This document shows positions 1 to 8,681 of a stretch of 53,475 nucleotides of DNA, in pieces. The translations under genes were made by a program, and so were the position numbers. How positions within the stretch are numbered: the stretch's first letter is position 1; every line of letters begins with the position of its first letter. A model generated the notes under the pieces. That model ran no database searches. It saw nothing but the letters and a program-made list of their open reading frames with translations, and had not been told where the DNA came from. Origin of the DNA: Roseburia hominis (GTDB taxonomy: Bacteria; Bacillota; Clostridia; Lachnospirales; Lachnospiraceae); assembly GCF_021531695.1 (NCBI RefSeq), contig NZ_JADYUI010000017.1, positions 1-53,475 of the forward strand, written 5' to 3'.

Positions 1-43
1 ATCTGAATGTATTGAACCACGATATTAAAAGAAAGGAAACGTG

Positions 44-67
44 TGATAATTAACTTCCTAATTATCA
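44..67. promoter_or_regulatory. Perfect 9-bp inverted repeat upstream of plsY
   Basis: TGATAATTA (44-52) and TAATTATCA (59-67) form a perfect inverted repeat with a 6-nt spacer, ending just before the plsY ribosome-binding site at about 71-75. It could be an operator or an mRNA hairpin. The half-sites resemble Fur-box halves, but the spacing is too wide for a classical Fur box, so no regulator is assigned. Confidence 0.35.
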
Positions 68-79
68 TACAAGGAAATT

Positions 80-683
80 ATGGAGTTGATCTGGATTAGT
101 CTGGGAATTGGTTATTTTTTTTGGAAGCTTTCTTACTGCAGCCGCAGTTGCATATATTTGTACGGGAAAAAGTATTCGTGAGATTGGCAGCGGAAATCCG
201 GGCATGGCGAATGTAATGTCTAATATTGGGAAAAAGCAGGGATTTCTGGTTCTTGGCGGAGATATATTAAAAATGATTCTGGCTTTTCTTCTGGCATGGG
301 AATTGACCGGAAAAGGAGACAGTGGACGAGTTATCTTATGGACCGGATTTGGCGGAGTTTTAGGACATAATTTTCCGCTTTGGCGTAAATTTAAAGGCGG
401 TAAGGGAGTTGCGGTCACCTGTACCTGGCTGATTATTTTCATGCCGCTTTGGGGAACGTTAAGCTGTCTTGTCGGAGGCGTGGTTACGCTTGTTACCGGT
501 TATCTGCCACTTGGTGCCATGGTGATTTCCATCCTGGCGGTTCCGTTTGCATTCTGGCAGAAAGGTGTAATGGCAGGGATTCTTATGCTTCTTGCAGCTC
601 TTCTTATGTTTACCAGACATTATCGCGGGCTGAGACGGGTGATACAGGGAAAAGAGCCGAAGAAATTCCGAAAGAGAGAGTAG
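80..683 (+). CDS. plsY: Glycerol-3-phosphate acyltransferase PlsY, apparent frameshift in poly-T near the N-terminus
   Basis: PlsY is a membrane enzyme that moves the acyl group of acyl-phosphate to glycerol-3-phosphate, the first step of phospholipid synthesis. The family signatures are clear: GSGNPGMANVM followed by D-x-x-K, and later GHNFPLWRKFKGGKGVA. The rest is hydrophobic, as expected. The reading frame carrying these motifs has only a TTG at 108 as a start. The ATG at 80, preceded by AAGGAA, encodes MELIWISLGIGYFF, which matches the usual PlsY first helix. It joins the main frame only if one T is removed from the run of eight T at 115-122. I infer a +1 frameshift, either an assembly error or a true slippage site. 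Identity is confident; whether the gene is intact is not. Confidence 0.8.
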
Positions 684-710
684 ATATTCATTCCCCCATA
701 AACCCGCAGG

Positions 711-738
711 TTGAATATATATTTCAAAGGTATATAAT
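711..738 (+). promoter_or_regulatory. Sigma-70-type promoter for the 818 gene
   Basis: TTGAAT (711-716) and TATAAT (733-738) are separated by 16 bp, immediately after plsY and about 80 bp before the next gene. Confidence 0.55.
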
Positions 739-817
739 ATAGTTACAGATAGATTTTTTTACCAAAAGAGAACAGGAGAAGAAAAAAATGGGAAGTTTAT
801 AAAATGCAGGTGACGGA

Positions 818-1342
818 TTGAAAAAAATGTATATCGCCCAAGTTGGTACGGTGGTATGCTCAGCAATTGCGATGATTCCGGTAGTCAATGTTTTGGCAGC
901 AATTGGTGGGATTATATTTCTGGTGATCAGTCTGATTGGAATGAATATTGCAGGAAAAGAGATTGCAGGGTGTAAAACGGCATTTCACTTTTCAATTGCA
1001 AATCTTGTAGGATCGATTGTAGCAGCAATGGTTACCAATGGTTTTCTTTCAGCAGTCATTTCTATTGTCAATGATGTTCTGGCATTGTTTGTGATTTATT
1101 ATGTATGTACTTCTGTTGCAGAGTTGTTGAAACAGATGGGTGCATCGGACGCTGCACAGTTTGTAACGAAAACATGGAATATCAACCTGGGATGTTATAT
1201 TGCCATGATGGTACTTACAATTCTTGCACGGATTCCGGTTTTGGGCATGGTTTTCGGGCTTATTGTCACAATTCTTGCGCTGGTTGCATCTGTTTTTTAT
1301 ATGCTTTTCTTAAATAAGGCGTGTCAGGCATGCGGAGTATAA
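818..1342 (+). CDS. Small polytopic membrane protein of unknown function
   Basis: The protein has 174 residues, mostly hydrophobic, with about four predicted membrane segments (roughly residues 10-28, 31-50, 70-100 and 125-165). I do not recognise the family and assign no function. The annotated start is TTG at 818 with AGGTGA about 7 bp upstream. A better Shine-Dalgarno (AGGAG, 774-778) precedes ATG 788, which is in the same frame but is stopped by TAA at 800-802 after MGSL. The residues between that stop and the TTG read NAGDG and look like a natural N-terminal continuation. The gene may therefore carry a nonsense mutation, or it may genuinely use TTG. It has its own promoter at 711-738. 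Confidence 0.6.
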   Translation: MKKMYIAQVGTVVCSAIAMIPVVNVLAAIGGIIFLVISLIGMNIAGKEIAGCKTAFHFSIANLVGSIVAAMVTNGFLSAVISIVNDVLALFVIYYVCTSVAELLKQMGASDAAQFVTKTWNINLGCYIAMMVLTILARIPVLGMVFGLIVTILALVASVFYMLFLNKACQACGV

Positions 1343-1370
1343 ATTTTAGGGCAAAATGTTTTAAAAAGAC

Positions 1371-1398
1371 TTGTTTATAGCATATATTGTGGTATAAT
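1371..1398 (+). promoter_or_regulatory. Promoter of the chemoreceptor operon
   Basis: TTGTTT (1371-1376) and a perfect TATAAT (1393-1398) lie 16 bp apart, about 90 bp upstream of the first chemoreceptor start. Confidence 0.6.
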
Positions 1399-1487
1399 TA
1401 AGTCTTAGACACAACAAATACAGAGGGTGTAGTTTTAGAATTAAAAGAGGGAATGAAAACTGACAAGGTATGGGAGGTACAAATGAG

Positions 1488-3167
1488 ATGGAAAAGAAAG
1501 AAAAAGTAGCAATGCGTCATTCTATCGCATTCAAGACAACTTTTCTGGCGATGGCCGGAGTGGTGATTACGGCAACAATCATGCTTTTGATGTCTGGAAT
1601 CAATGCGAATCATACGGTGAGTGAAGTAAGTTCGGATTACATATTAAGTATGGCAGAGCTCGCGGCGGAATCTGTCGGGGATGCGAAAGATGTCGATCAG
1701 TATGCAAAAGCTTTGGTGGATGTGAAAATGGAAGGAGAAGAATCTTCCTATGCTTATCTGGTAGATAAAGATGGAACCACGCTTTATCATCCAACGGCAG
1801 AGAAAATTGGACAGCCGGTGGAGAACGCGGTAATTCTTGGAGTTGTTGCGGATCTTAAGTCCGGAAAGCAGCCGGAACCTGCAGTGGTTTCCTATGATTT
1901 TAAAGGTGCGATTAAGTATGCTGCCTATGCACTTACAAAGGATAATAAGATTGTAGTTGTTACCGTAGATGAGAGCGAGATACTTTCTCCGATTAAAAGC
2001 ATGATATATAAGGCAATTGGAGTGGAAGTCCTTCTTGTAATCGTTTTTGCTGTTTTGAATGTTCTTTGCAGTCAGCGCATCTGCAAACCAATCCGTCAGT
2101 TGTCTGAGATCATGGAAGAAATGGGAGATTTAAATTTTAAAAGCAGTAAAGCAAGCGAGTTTCTTCGGAAAAGAAAAGATGAGACGGGTGTGATGGCAAG
2201 GGCGATGCATCAGATGCGTGCGAATTTGAGAGATATGATTGGAGAGATTACCGGTATCAGTGATGAGGTCAAAGAAAATGTGCAGGGACTGAGTGAGATT
2301 TCTGCAACAATTGATCAGATGTGTTCCGATAATTCGGCAACCAGTGAAGAACTGGCAGCCGGCATGGAGGAAACTTCGGCAACGACTACAACGATTAATG
2401 AGCATATCGGTACGATTAAAAATGGCGCTACGGAAATCAGTGAGACTGCATCGGATGGTGCTAAGATGTCAGAAGAAGTGATGGAGCGTGCGAATGGTCT
2501 TAGAGATAAAACAGTTACTGCCGGAGAAAATACCATGCAGATTTATAATCGTGTGAAAGAGCAGTCACAAAGTGCAATCGAAGGAACAAAAGCTGTGGAG
2601 CAGATCAATGTATTGATCAATGCTATTATGGATATTTCGTCACAGACGAACTTACTTGCTTTTAATGCCTCGATTGAGGCTGCAAGAGCCGGGGAAGCCG
2701 GGAAGGGATTTGCAGTAGTTGCATCAGAAATCGGGGCGCTTGCACAGCAGACAGCCGATGCAATCAAGAACATCGGACAGGTGGTCGATGGTGTGAATCT
2801 TGCCGTTGAGAATATGACCGGATGTTTACAGGATTCTCTTGACTTTTTGGAGAATACGGTTGTCGTAGAATATAAAGAGTTCGAAGATGTCAGTGCACAG
2901 TACCAGCAGGATGCAGATTCTTTTAAGGTCAGTATGGATGAAATCCGTGATAAGACAGCAGAACTTGCAGATGCAATTGAGAGCATTGCACATGCTTTGG
3001 ATGGAATCAATACAACGGTTGAGGAAGCGTCTATTGGTGTTACGGATGTTGCTGAAAAGACCGGAAAGATGGTTGAAAAAACCGGCAAGACATTTGATAT
3101 GGTTTCTGTGTGTGATGAGTGCGTGGAAAGACTGCGCGCAATGATGAACCGGTTTACTTTAAAATAG
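1488..3167 (+). CDS. Methyl-accepting chemotaxis protein with a Cache-like sensor
   Basis: This is a transmembrane chemoreceptor that controls CheA kinase activity. Near the N-terminus is one membrane segment (about 15-38), then an extracellular domain with the Cache-like stretch [13 protein letters not shown], a second membrane segment (about 175-198), a HAMP region with [17 protein letters not shown], and a long coiled-coil signalling domain. The conserved tip is present: [20 protein letters not shown] followed by [13 protein letters not shown] chose ATG 1488 because GGGAGG (1472-1477) sits 10 bp upstream; an in-frame ATG at 1470 would precede that Shine-Dalgarno. The gene is first in a cluster with a sugar-binding lipoprotein and a second receptor, and the close spacing suggests co-transcription. 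Confidence 0.93.
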   Translation: MEKKEKVAMRHSIAFKTTFLAMAGVVITATIMLLMSGINANHTVSEVSSDYILSMAELAAESVGDAKDVDQYAKALVDVKMEGEESSYAYLVDKDGTTLYHPTAEKIGQPVENAVILGVVADLKSGKQPEPAVVSYDFKGAIKYAAYALTKDNKIVVVTVDESEILSPIKSMIYKAIGVEVLLVIVFAVLNVLCSQRICKPIRQLSEIMEEMGDLNFKSSKASEFLRKRKDETGVMARAMHQMRANLRDMIGEITGISDEVKENVQGLSEISATIDQMCSDNSATSEELAAGMEETSATTTTINEHIGTIKNGATEISETASDGAKMSEEVMERANGLRDKTVTAGENTMQIYNRVKEQSQSAIEGTKAVEQINVLINAIMDISSQTNLLAFNASIEAARAGEAGKGFAVVASEIGALAQQTADAIKNIGQVVDGVNLAVENMTGCLQDSLDFLENTVVVEYKEFEDVSAQYQQDADSFKVSMDEIRDKTAELADAIESIAHALDGINTTVEEASIGVTDVAEKTGKMVEKTGKTFDMVSVCDECVERLRAMMNRFTLK

Positions 3168-3220
3168 GTTTCATCCGTTTATATCCAGAAATAAAATTTA
3201 CGAAACAGAGGCGAAATGAT

Positions 3221-4558
3221 TTGAAGAAAAAACTATTGGCAATGCTTATGATATCAGTTCTGGCAGTGACGGCATTTACCGGATGTGGAAATGCTGCGGA
3301 TACAGGAGTAAGTGAGCAAACACAGGGAAAAGAACAGGTAGAAAGCTTGGAGCCTGCAGATGGCACGGAATCTGTAGATAGTACGGAACAGGTAACAGGT
3401 GACGGACAATCAGATTCCGGAAAAGTTACTTTAAAGGTATGGGCAGAAGAGGATAATTTTGACATACTTTCTAAAATGATAGACAGTTTTAAGCAGGAAT
3501 ATGCGGGACAGGCTGATTTTGATATTACACTGGAGGAACAGTCAGATTCCGGATTACGTGATGTGATGCTTTCCGATGTTCATAATGCTGCGGATGTTTT
3601 TTCATTTCCAGATGACCAGTTGAATGTGCTGGTATCAGCAGGTGCGTTATATCCGGTGCCAAATGCGGATGAAGTAAAAAAAGCAAATCTGGAGGGATCT
3701 GTAAATGCAGCTTCTTATAATGATACGCTTTATGCATATCCGATGACAGCAGATAATGGATATTTTATGTATTATGATAAGAACTATTTTTCGGACGAAG
3801 ATGTGAAAACCTTAGATGGAATGCTTGCGGTTGCGGAAGCGTCAGGGAAGAAGATTTCCATGGAATTTAATTCCGGCTGGTATCTGTATGCATTTTTCGG
3901 TCAGACCGGATTGGATTTCGGATTAAATGAAGATGGTGTTACCAACCACTGTAACTGGAATTCCACGGAAGGAGCCATCAAGGGAACGGATATTGCAGAT
4001 TCATTACTTCGTATTACGTCAAGTCCTGCATTTTTAAATCAGGGAGACGGAGATTTTGTTGCCAGTATTAAAGATGGCAGTGTAATTGCCGGAATCAACG
4101 GGGTATGGAATGCAATGGATGTGAAGGAAGCATGGGGTGATAATTACGGTGCCGTGAAGCTTCCGACTTATACCTGTGCAGGACAACAGGTGCAGATGGC
4201 TTCTTTTACAGGCTATAAAATGATGGGTGTAAATTATTATTCGAAGCACAGGGAATGGGCTTGTAAGCTGGCAGACTGGCTGACCAATGAAGAAAATCAG
4301 ATGATACGTTTTGAAGAGAGAAATCAGGGACCTTCCAATATAAATGCGGCATCTTCGGATGCGGTTGGACAAGTACCGGCAATTGCGGCCGTAATTGATC
4401 AGTCACAGTATGGTATTTTGCAAAGAGTCGGTAACAGTTACTGGGATGCCAGTACAGAATTTGCCAATACAATTCTGGCGGGAAATCCGGAAGGACTGGT
4501 TACACAGGAACTTATGGATACGCTGGTAGAAGGCATTACGAAATCCGTGGTTGAATAA
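3221..4558 (+). CDS. Extracellular solute-binding lipoprotein (family 1, MalE-like), orphan
   Basis: The protein has 445 residues. It starts at TTG 3221 with AGAGG upstream and has a lipoprotein signal: KKK, a hydrophobic stretch, then FTGC, whose Cys would be lipidated. A Glu/Ser/Thr-rich linker follows (about 27-75), then a periplasmic-binding-protein fold with VTLKVWAEEDNFD and a C-terminal helix carrying KLADWLTNEENQMIRFEER, as in sugar-binding proteins. No ABC permease or ATPase is adjacent. Chemoreceptors lie 53 bp upstream and 19 bp downstream. I infer a ligand-presenting protein for chemotaxis, or a binding protein serving a transporter encoded elsewhere. The ligand is unknown. Confidence 0.85.
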   Translation: MKKKLLAMLMISVLAVTAFTGCGNAADTGVSEQTQGKEQVESLEPADGTESVDSTEQVTGDGQSDSGKVTLKVWAEEDNFDILSKMIDSFKQEYAGQADFDITLEEQSDSGLRDVMLSDVHNAADVFSFPDDQLNVLVSAGALYPVPNADEVKKANLEGSVNAASYNDTLYAYPMTADNGYFMYYDKNYFSDEDVKTLDGMLAVAEASGKKISMEFNSGWYLYAFFGQTGLDFGLNEDGVTNHCNWNSTEGAIKGTDIADSLLRITSSPAFLNQGDGDFVASIKDGSVIAGINGVWNAMDVKEAWGDNYGAVKLPTYTCAGQQVQMASFTGYKMMGVNYYSKHREWACKLADWLTNEENQMIRFEERNQGPSNINAASSDAVGQVPAIAAVIDQSQYGILQRVGNSYWDASTEFANTILAGNPEGLVTQELMDTLVEGITKSVVE

Positions 4559-4577
4559 AAATTGGGAGGTAAATACA

Positions 4578-6311
4578 ATGCAGGCGAAAAAACGTATCAG
4601 TATTAAAACAATTATATTGGTTCCTGTGCTTATTTTGGGAATTATCGCAATTTTTTCCAATGCGGAGGCGATTGCAAATATTCGAAGAGTAGATGCCAAT
4701 GCAAAAGAAATTACAGACACATATATGGTAAGAATTTCAAAATTAGAGCAGATTCAAAGAGAAACGCAGGTAGTTCACAGGCTTGCGCTTTCCCATATCA
4801 TTGCAACAGATATGGAGTCCATGGTAGGATATGTCGATTCTGTGCGTTCTGAACAGGAAGCTTTGGATGGTTATTTAAGCGAGTATCAGCAGTATATGGA
4901 TGAAGAAGACCAGGGTGCTTACAATGAACTTGTAAAAGATTATGATGGTATTAAATATGAGATTGGAAATCTGTTAGCGTTTAGTGCAATCGGAAGGAAA
5001 GAAGATGCCTATGCGCTTGCAAATGGAAAGATTTCAGATTACAGCAACAACATACAGACACAGATTGACAGTATGGTGGAGCGTGCAAATGAAGAGTCTG
5101 AAGCAGCAACTTCTCAGTTGAATAAGACTTATCGCAGCGCACTTTTAAGAAATTCCATTACAATCGTAATCAGTATTCTTGCGCTTGCGGCATCATTTTT
5201 CTGCGTATTTAAGTTGATTATCCGCAAACTTTCCATTACGAAAAATGAAATGAATGATATCATTACGGATATTGAAAATAATCAGGGAGATTTAACAAAA
5301 CGTGTCAGTATTCTTTCTGATGATGAAATTGCGGATTTGGGGAAGGGTATCAATACGTTTATCGGTGCGTTGCAGGGCATCATGAAACTGATCATTGAGC
5401 ATACGAATGAGATAAAAAATATCGTTGATGAGGTACAAGAGAGCGTAAAAGTTTCGAATGACAGTGTTTCGGATCTCTCAGCAGTTTCGGAAGAGCTTGC
5501 GGCTACGATGCAGGAGGTTGGAAATTCTGCGTCAATTATTAATGATAATACAAGTGCGGTTCGGGCTGACGTAGACAGTATTGCGGAGAAATCAAGCGAT
5601 ATGAATGAGTATGCGAAGAAGATGAGAACCGATGCAGATCAATTGGAGCGGGAAGCACATCATACCATGGAAGAAATTGGCGAAAAGGTAGAAGAGATTC
5701 TTGCTGTTTTAAATCAGGCAATTACAGATAGTAAGAGCGTGGATCAGGTGAATAGCCTGACCGATGAAATCTTAAGTATTTCCAGTCAGACCAATCTTTT
5801 GGCATTAAATGCTTCCATTGAGGCGGCAAGAGCCGGGGAAGCCGGAAAAGGTTTTGCCGTTGTTGCGGATGAAATCAGACAGCTTGCGGATTCCAGCCGC
5901 GAAACAGCAAATCGTATTCAGGATGTAAATGGTGTCGTGACTGCTGCAGTACATAACCTTTCGGATAATGCAAATAATCTGGTGGAATATTTAAGAGAGT
6001 CTATTTTGCCCGAGTTTGAGAATTTTGTGAAGTCAGGCGGGCAATATCGTGATAATGCAGCTTATATTGAGAGCATCATGGATGAATTTGCCGGAAGAAC
6101 GGATGCTCTGAAAAAGGCAGTGGATGAAATCGGAAATTCCATCAGTACCATTACGGATTCTATTGAAGAAGGTGCAAAGGGCGTAAATGGTGCAGCGGAA
6201 AGTACGCAGTATCTTGTTGTTGACATGGAAAAAATCAGCAGCCGTATGAATGAGAATGAACGGATTGCAGGTGAATTGCAGAAGGAAACAGATATTTTTA
6301 AGAAATTTTAA
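4578..6311 (+). CDS. Methyl-accepting chemotaxis protein with a helical-bundle sensor
   Basis: This is the second chemoreceptor of the cluster, 577 residues. An N-terminal membrane segment (about 10-28) is followed by an extracellular region of about 160 residues that is mostly helical, with no Cache-type beta motifs, resembling a four-helix-bundle sensor. A second membrane segment (about 195-215) carries NSITIVISILALAASFFCVF. HAMP and the signalling domain follow, with the hairpin tip [19 protein letters not shown] and [19 protein letters not shown] 4578 was chosen because GGGAGGT (4564-4570) lies 7 bp upstream. A TTG at 4551 would overlap the binding-protein gene. A strong terminator follows directly, so this is the end of the transcription unit. 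Confidence 0.93.
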   Translation: MQAKKRISIKTIILVPVLILGIIAIFSNAEAIANIRRVDANAKEITDTYMVRISKLEQIQRETQVVHRLALSHIIATDMESMVGYVDSVRSEQEALDGYLSEYQQYMDEEDQGAYNELVKDYDGIKYEIGNLLAFSAIGRKEDAYALANGKISDYSNNIQTQIDSMVERANEESEAATSQLNKTYRSALLRNSITIVISILALAASFFCVFKLIIRKLSITKNEMNDIITDIENNQGDLTKRVSILSDDEIADLGKGINTFIGALQGIMKLIIEHTNEIKNIVDEVQESVKVSNDSVSDLSAVSEELAATMQEVGNSASIINDNTSAVRADVDSIAEKSSDMNEYAKKMRTDADQLEREAHHTMEEIGEKVEEILAVLNQAITDSKSVDQVNSLTDEILSISSQTNLLALNASIEAARAGEAGKGFAVVADEIRQLADSSRETANRIQDVNGVVTAAVHNLSDNANNLVEYLRESILPEFENFVKSGGQYRDNAAYIESIMDEFAGRTDALKKAVDEIGNSISTITDSIEEGAKGVNGAAESTQYLVVDMEKISSRMNENERIAGELQKETDIFKKF

Positions 6312-6324
6312 CTGATTCGTTTTG

Positions 6325-6359
6325 AAATGTTCCCACACGATTGTGTGGGGACATTTTTT
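6325..6359 (+). terminator. Rho-independent terminator after the chemoreceptor cluster
   Basis: GTTCCCACAC pairs with GTGTGGGGAC, extended by flanking AAATG/CATTT pairs, and ends in six T. Confidence 0.8.
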
Positions 6360-6406
6360 GTAATAGGACGAGCCGGACAACTCATATGTATCAATGAGGT
6401 GGCGGT

Positions 6407-6532
6407 ATGGAAAAAAAGAAGAGAACGAAAAAAGAGAGAAAAGTTCTGGTTTCTTACGGAGAAAAAAGTATGATATCGTGTATGAAAGAAGTGATTCGAA
6501 ATCATGGTAATCCGTGTAAGGAGCAGGAATGA
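6407..6532 (+). CDS. 41-residue basic peptide overlapping the recombinase gene
   Basis: ATG 6407 is preceded by GAGGTGG. The peptide begins MEKKKRTKKERKVLVSYGEK and stops at a TGA that overlaps the recombinase ATG (ATGA). It is very Lys/Arg-rich at the N-terminus. The 4-bp overlap implies translational coupling with the recombinase. The function is unknown. A small protein encoded beside a serine integrase could be a directionality factor, but nothing in the sequence proves this. Confidence 0.55.
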   Translation: MEKKKRTKKERKVLVSYGEKSMISCMKEVIRNHGNPCKEQE

Positions 6533-8106
6533 ACGAGACGGCGGCATTATACTTAAGGCTTTCGAAAGAGGATATGGATAAGTTAAAGCAGGGGGATGAC
6601 AGTGCAAGCATTCGAAATCAGAGATTGTTGCTTTTCGATTATGCGAAAGAGCATGGATTTTCTGTGGTCTGTGTTTATTCCGATGATGACGAGAGCGGCT
6701 TGTATGATAATCGTCCAGGATTTGAACAAATGATAGCAGATGCAAAAAAAGGAAGGTTTCAGGTAATTCTTGCAAAGACGCAGGCAAGATTTTCAAGAAA
6801 TATGGAACACATTGAAAAATATCTGCATCATGACCTGCCTCTGCTTGGGGTGCGTTTTATCGGAGTTGTTGACCATACAGATACTTTAGATCCGGGAGGG
6901 AAAAAAGCAAGACAGGTCAATGGGCTGGTTAATGAATGGTACTGTGAGGATTTGTCTGCAAATATCCGAAGTGTTTTTCTGACCAAACAAAAGAAAGGTC
7001 AGTTTCTTGGCTCTTCCTGCCCATATGGGTATTTGAAAGATCCGCTTGACAAGAATCATCTGATTGTGGACGATTATGCGGCTAATGTGGTAAGACGCAT
7101 TTACCATCTTTATTTGCAGGGGAATGGAAAAACGAAAATCGGCAGTATTCTGTCACAGGATGGAATTTTGATTCCGACACGATATAAGCAACAGATCTTA
7201 GGGATAAATTATCAAAATGCAAATTTGTTAGATGAAACAAAAACCTGGTCTTATCAGACCATTCATTCTATTTTAAACAATCAGGTTTATATTGGGGATA
7301 TGATTCAGAATAAGTACCGGAAAATTTCATACAAAGATAAAAAGAAAAAGGTCATGCCAAAAGAAGAGTGGGTGATTGTAAAGGGAACTCATGAGCCAAT
7401 CGTGGATGAAAGTACTTTTTTGGAGGTTCAGAGAGTGCAAAAGACAAGGCAGCGGAGCGTCAAAACAAAAGAAAACGGTATTTTTTCCGGATTGTTATTT
7501 TGTGCCGACTGCAAAAAAGCGATGGGACGAAATTATGCGAGGCATGGGGGACATGAATTTCTGGGATACATTTGCAAAACTTATAAAACGGCAGGAAAAG
7601 CATTCTGTGAGAGCCATGCCATCCGTGCGGATGAACTGGAAGCTGCAGTGCGCTCTTCCCTACAGGAACAGGCACATAAAATTTTAAAGGAATCCGATCT
7701 TTTGGAATTAAAGACAAAGCATCCTAAGTCTGGCAGAGAAGTTGATTTTCAAAAGCAAATTGATTTTTTGCTGCAAAAATTTGAAAAAATTGAAAAGTAT
7801 AAAAAGGGAGCATTGGAAAATCAGCAGGACGGTCTGATTTCGAAAAATGATTATATTTCTTATGTCAATGATTACAAAAAGCAGCAGGAAGAGATACGAA
7901 AAGAGATAGAATCCCTGAAACAACAAAAAAAAGAAGCGGAAATTTTAAATTCGAAAGAAGATGAATGGGAAAAGGCTTTTAAAAACTATATTGGAATTGA
8001 AAAATTAGACCGGATTACACTGCTTGGACTGATTGAACGAATTGAAGTATACAAAGATGGGAGCATTGGAATACATTATAAGTTTCGGAATCCTTATGAA
8101 ACATAA
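6529..8106 (+). CDS. Large serine recombinase (site-specific integrase/excisionase)
   Basis: The protein has 525 residues. The N-terminal resolvase domain (about 1-145) has AALYLRLSKED with the likely nucleophile Ser, then SASIRNQR and FSRNMEHIEKYL. A recombinase domain (about 165-290) follows with CPYGYLKDP. Next is a zinc ribbon with Cys pairs CADCKKAMGR and YICKTYKTAGKAFC. A coiled coil (about 395-475) and a short C-terminal beta segment complete the protein. This is the full architecture of large serine integrases such as those of skin-type and Tn4451-like elements. The stop codon lies 17 bp from the truncated carboxypeptidase gene, as expected for an integrase next to its attachment site. 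No other obvious mobile genes are near it. Confidence 0.92.
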   Translation: MNETAALYLRLSKEDMDKLKQGDDSASIRNQRLLLFDYAKEHGFSVVCVYSDDDESGLYDNRPGFEQMIADAKKGRFQVILAKTQARFSRNMEHIEKYLHHDLPLLGVRFIGVVDHTDTLDPGGKKARQVNGLVNEWYCEDLSANIRSVFLTKQKKGQFLGSSCPYGYLKDPLDKNHLIVDDYAANVVRRIYHLYLQGNGKTKIGSILSQDGILIPTRYKQQILGINYQNANLLDETKTWSYQTIHSILNNQVYIGDMIQNKYRKISYKDKKKKVMPKEEWVIVKGTHEPIVDESTFLEVQRVQKTRQRSVKTKENGIFSGLLFCADCKKAMGRNYARHGGHEFLGYICKTYKTAGKAFCESHAIRADELEAAVRSSLQEQAHKILKESDLLELKTKHPKSGREVDFQKQIDFLLQKFEKIEKYKKGALENQQDGLISKNDYISYVNDYKKQQEEIRKEIESLKQQKKEAEILNSKEDEWEKAFKNYIGIEKLDRITLLGLIERIEVYKDGSIGIHYKFRNPYET

Positions 8107-8130
8107 GAGCGTCTTCCCTGCCTTTATGCG
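8107..8130. other. Candidate attachment junction of the serine-recombinase element
   Basis: This short interval joins the recombinase 3' end to the broken carboxypeptidase reading frame. The carboxypeptidase coding similarity stops at about 8126 and a TAA follows immediately. The exact crossover bases cannot be set without the other end or an uninterrupted relative. Confidence 0.4.
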
Positions 8131-8555
8131 ACACAGGCGTCATTTGCACTTGCAATACTGATGCATTTTAACATGGTATCGACCGTTTGTGTTTCGCCCG
8201 GTTCCAAAAAAACCTGTGAGCCGCCCATGCTGGCAGCGTAATCGGAAACGGTCACGGTATCATTAAGATGAATGTTTCCGGAGGCTAATGCATCGAAAAT
8301 GAGAATCATGGTCATGATTTTGGTGATGCTTGCCGGATGAAGTCTGGTATTGGCATCTTTTTCATAGATGATGGTTCCGGTGGATGCTTCCATTAAGATG
8401 GCAGAGGGCGCAGAAAGATTTAAGGAATCATTGGTCTGTGCCTCATTTGTTGTTTCATTTTCTTCAAAATATACCGGTGATCTGGCTGGGAGGGCGGGGA
8501 TCAGACTTTGTGTAAACATGGTAACGCTAATGAGTAAAGGGAGTATTGTTTTCAT
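8124..8555 (-). pseudogene. D-Ala-D-Ala carboxypeptidase (DacF-like), N-terminal half only, interrupted
   Basis: These genes encode penicillin-binding-protein-type carboxypeptidases that trim peptidoglycan stem peptides. The 143 residues contain a signal peptide, the active-site SITK (S-x-x-K), and SAND (S-x-N), but then stop at ANDACVA. The KTG box and the C-terminal domain are missing, so this fragment cannot be active alone. The start is well supported: AGGAAGGAAC precedes the ATG on the minus strand. The break abuts a serine recombinase. It is either a dead gene or one half of a split gene that excision could restore. A full-length paralogue lies at 11002-12258. Confidence 0.8.
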
Positions 8556-8681
8556 AGTTGTTCCTTCCTGACTTCAGTTCTTCTACATTCTAGCGTTACG
8601 GCATGACCAATATGCAATTTTTCCTGTGCTTTTTTCTGAAAACATGTTAGGATAGTAAAAGATAAGAATTAGGAGTGCGTT

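Noticed and set aside
44-67. Classical Fur box upstream of plsY
   Set aside because: The half-sites are similar but separated by too many bases.
6033-6796. Two minus-strand frames over the chemoreceptor end and the recombinase start
   Set aside because: I checked them as possible remains of the carboxypeptidase C-terminal half. No KTG box or family motif is present.
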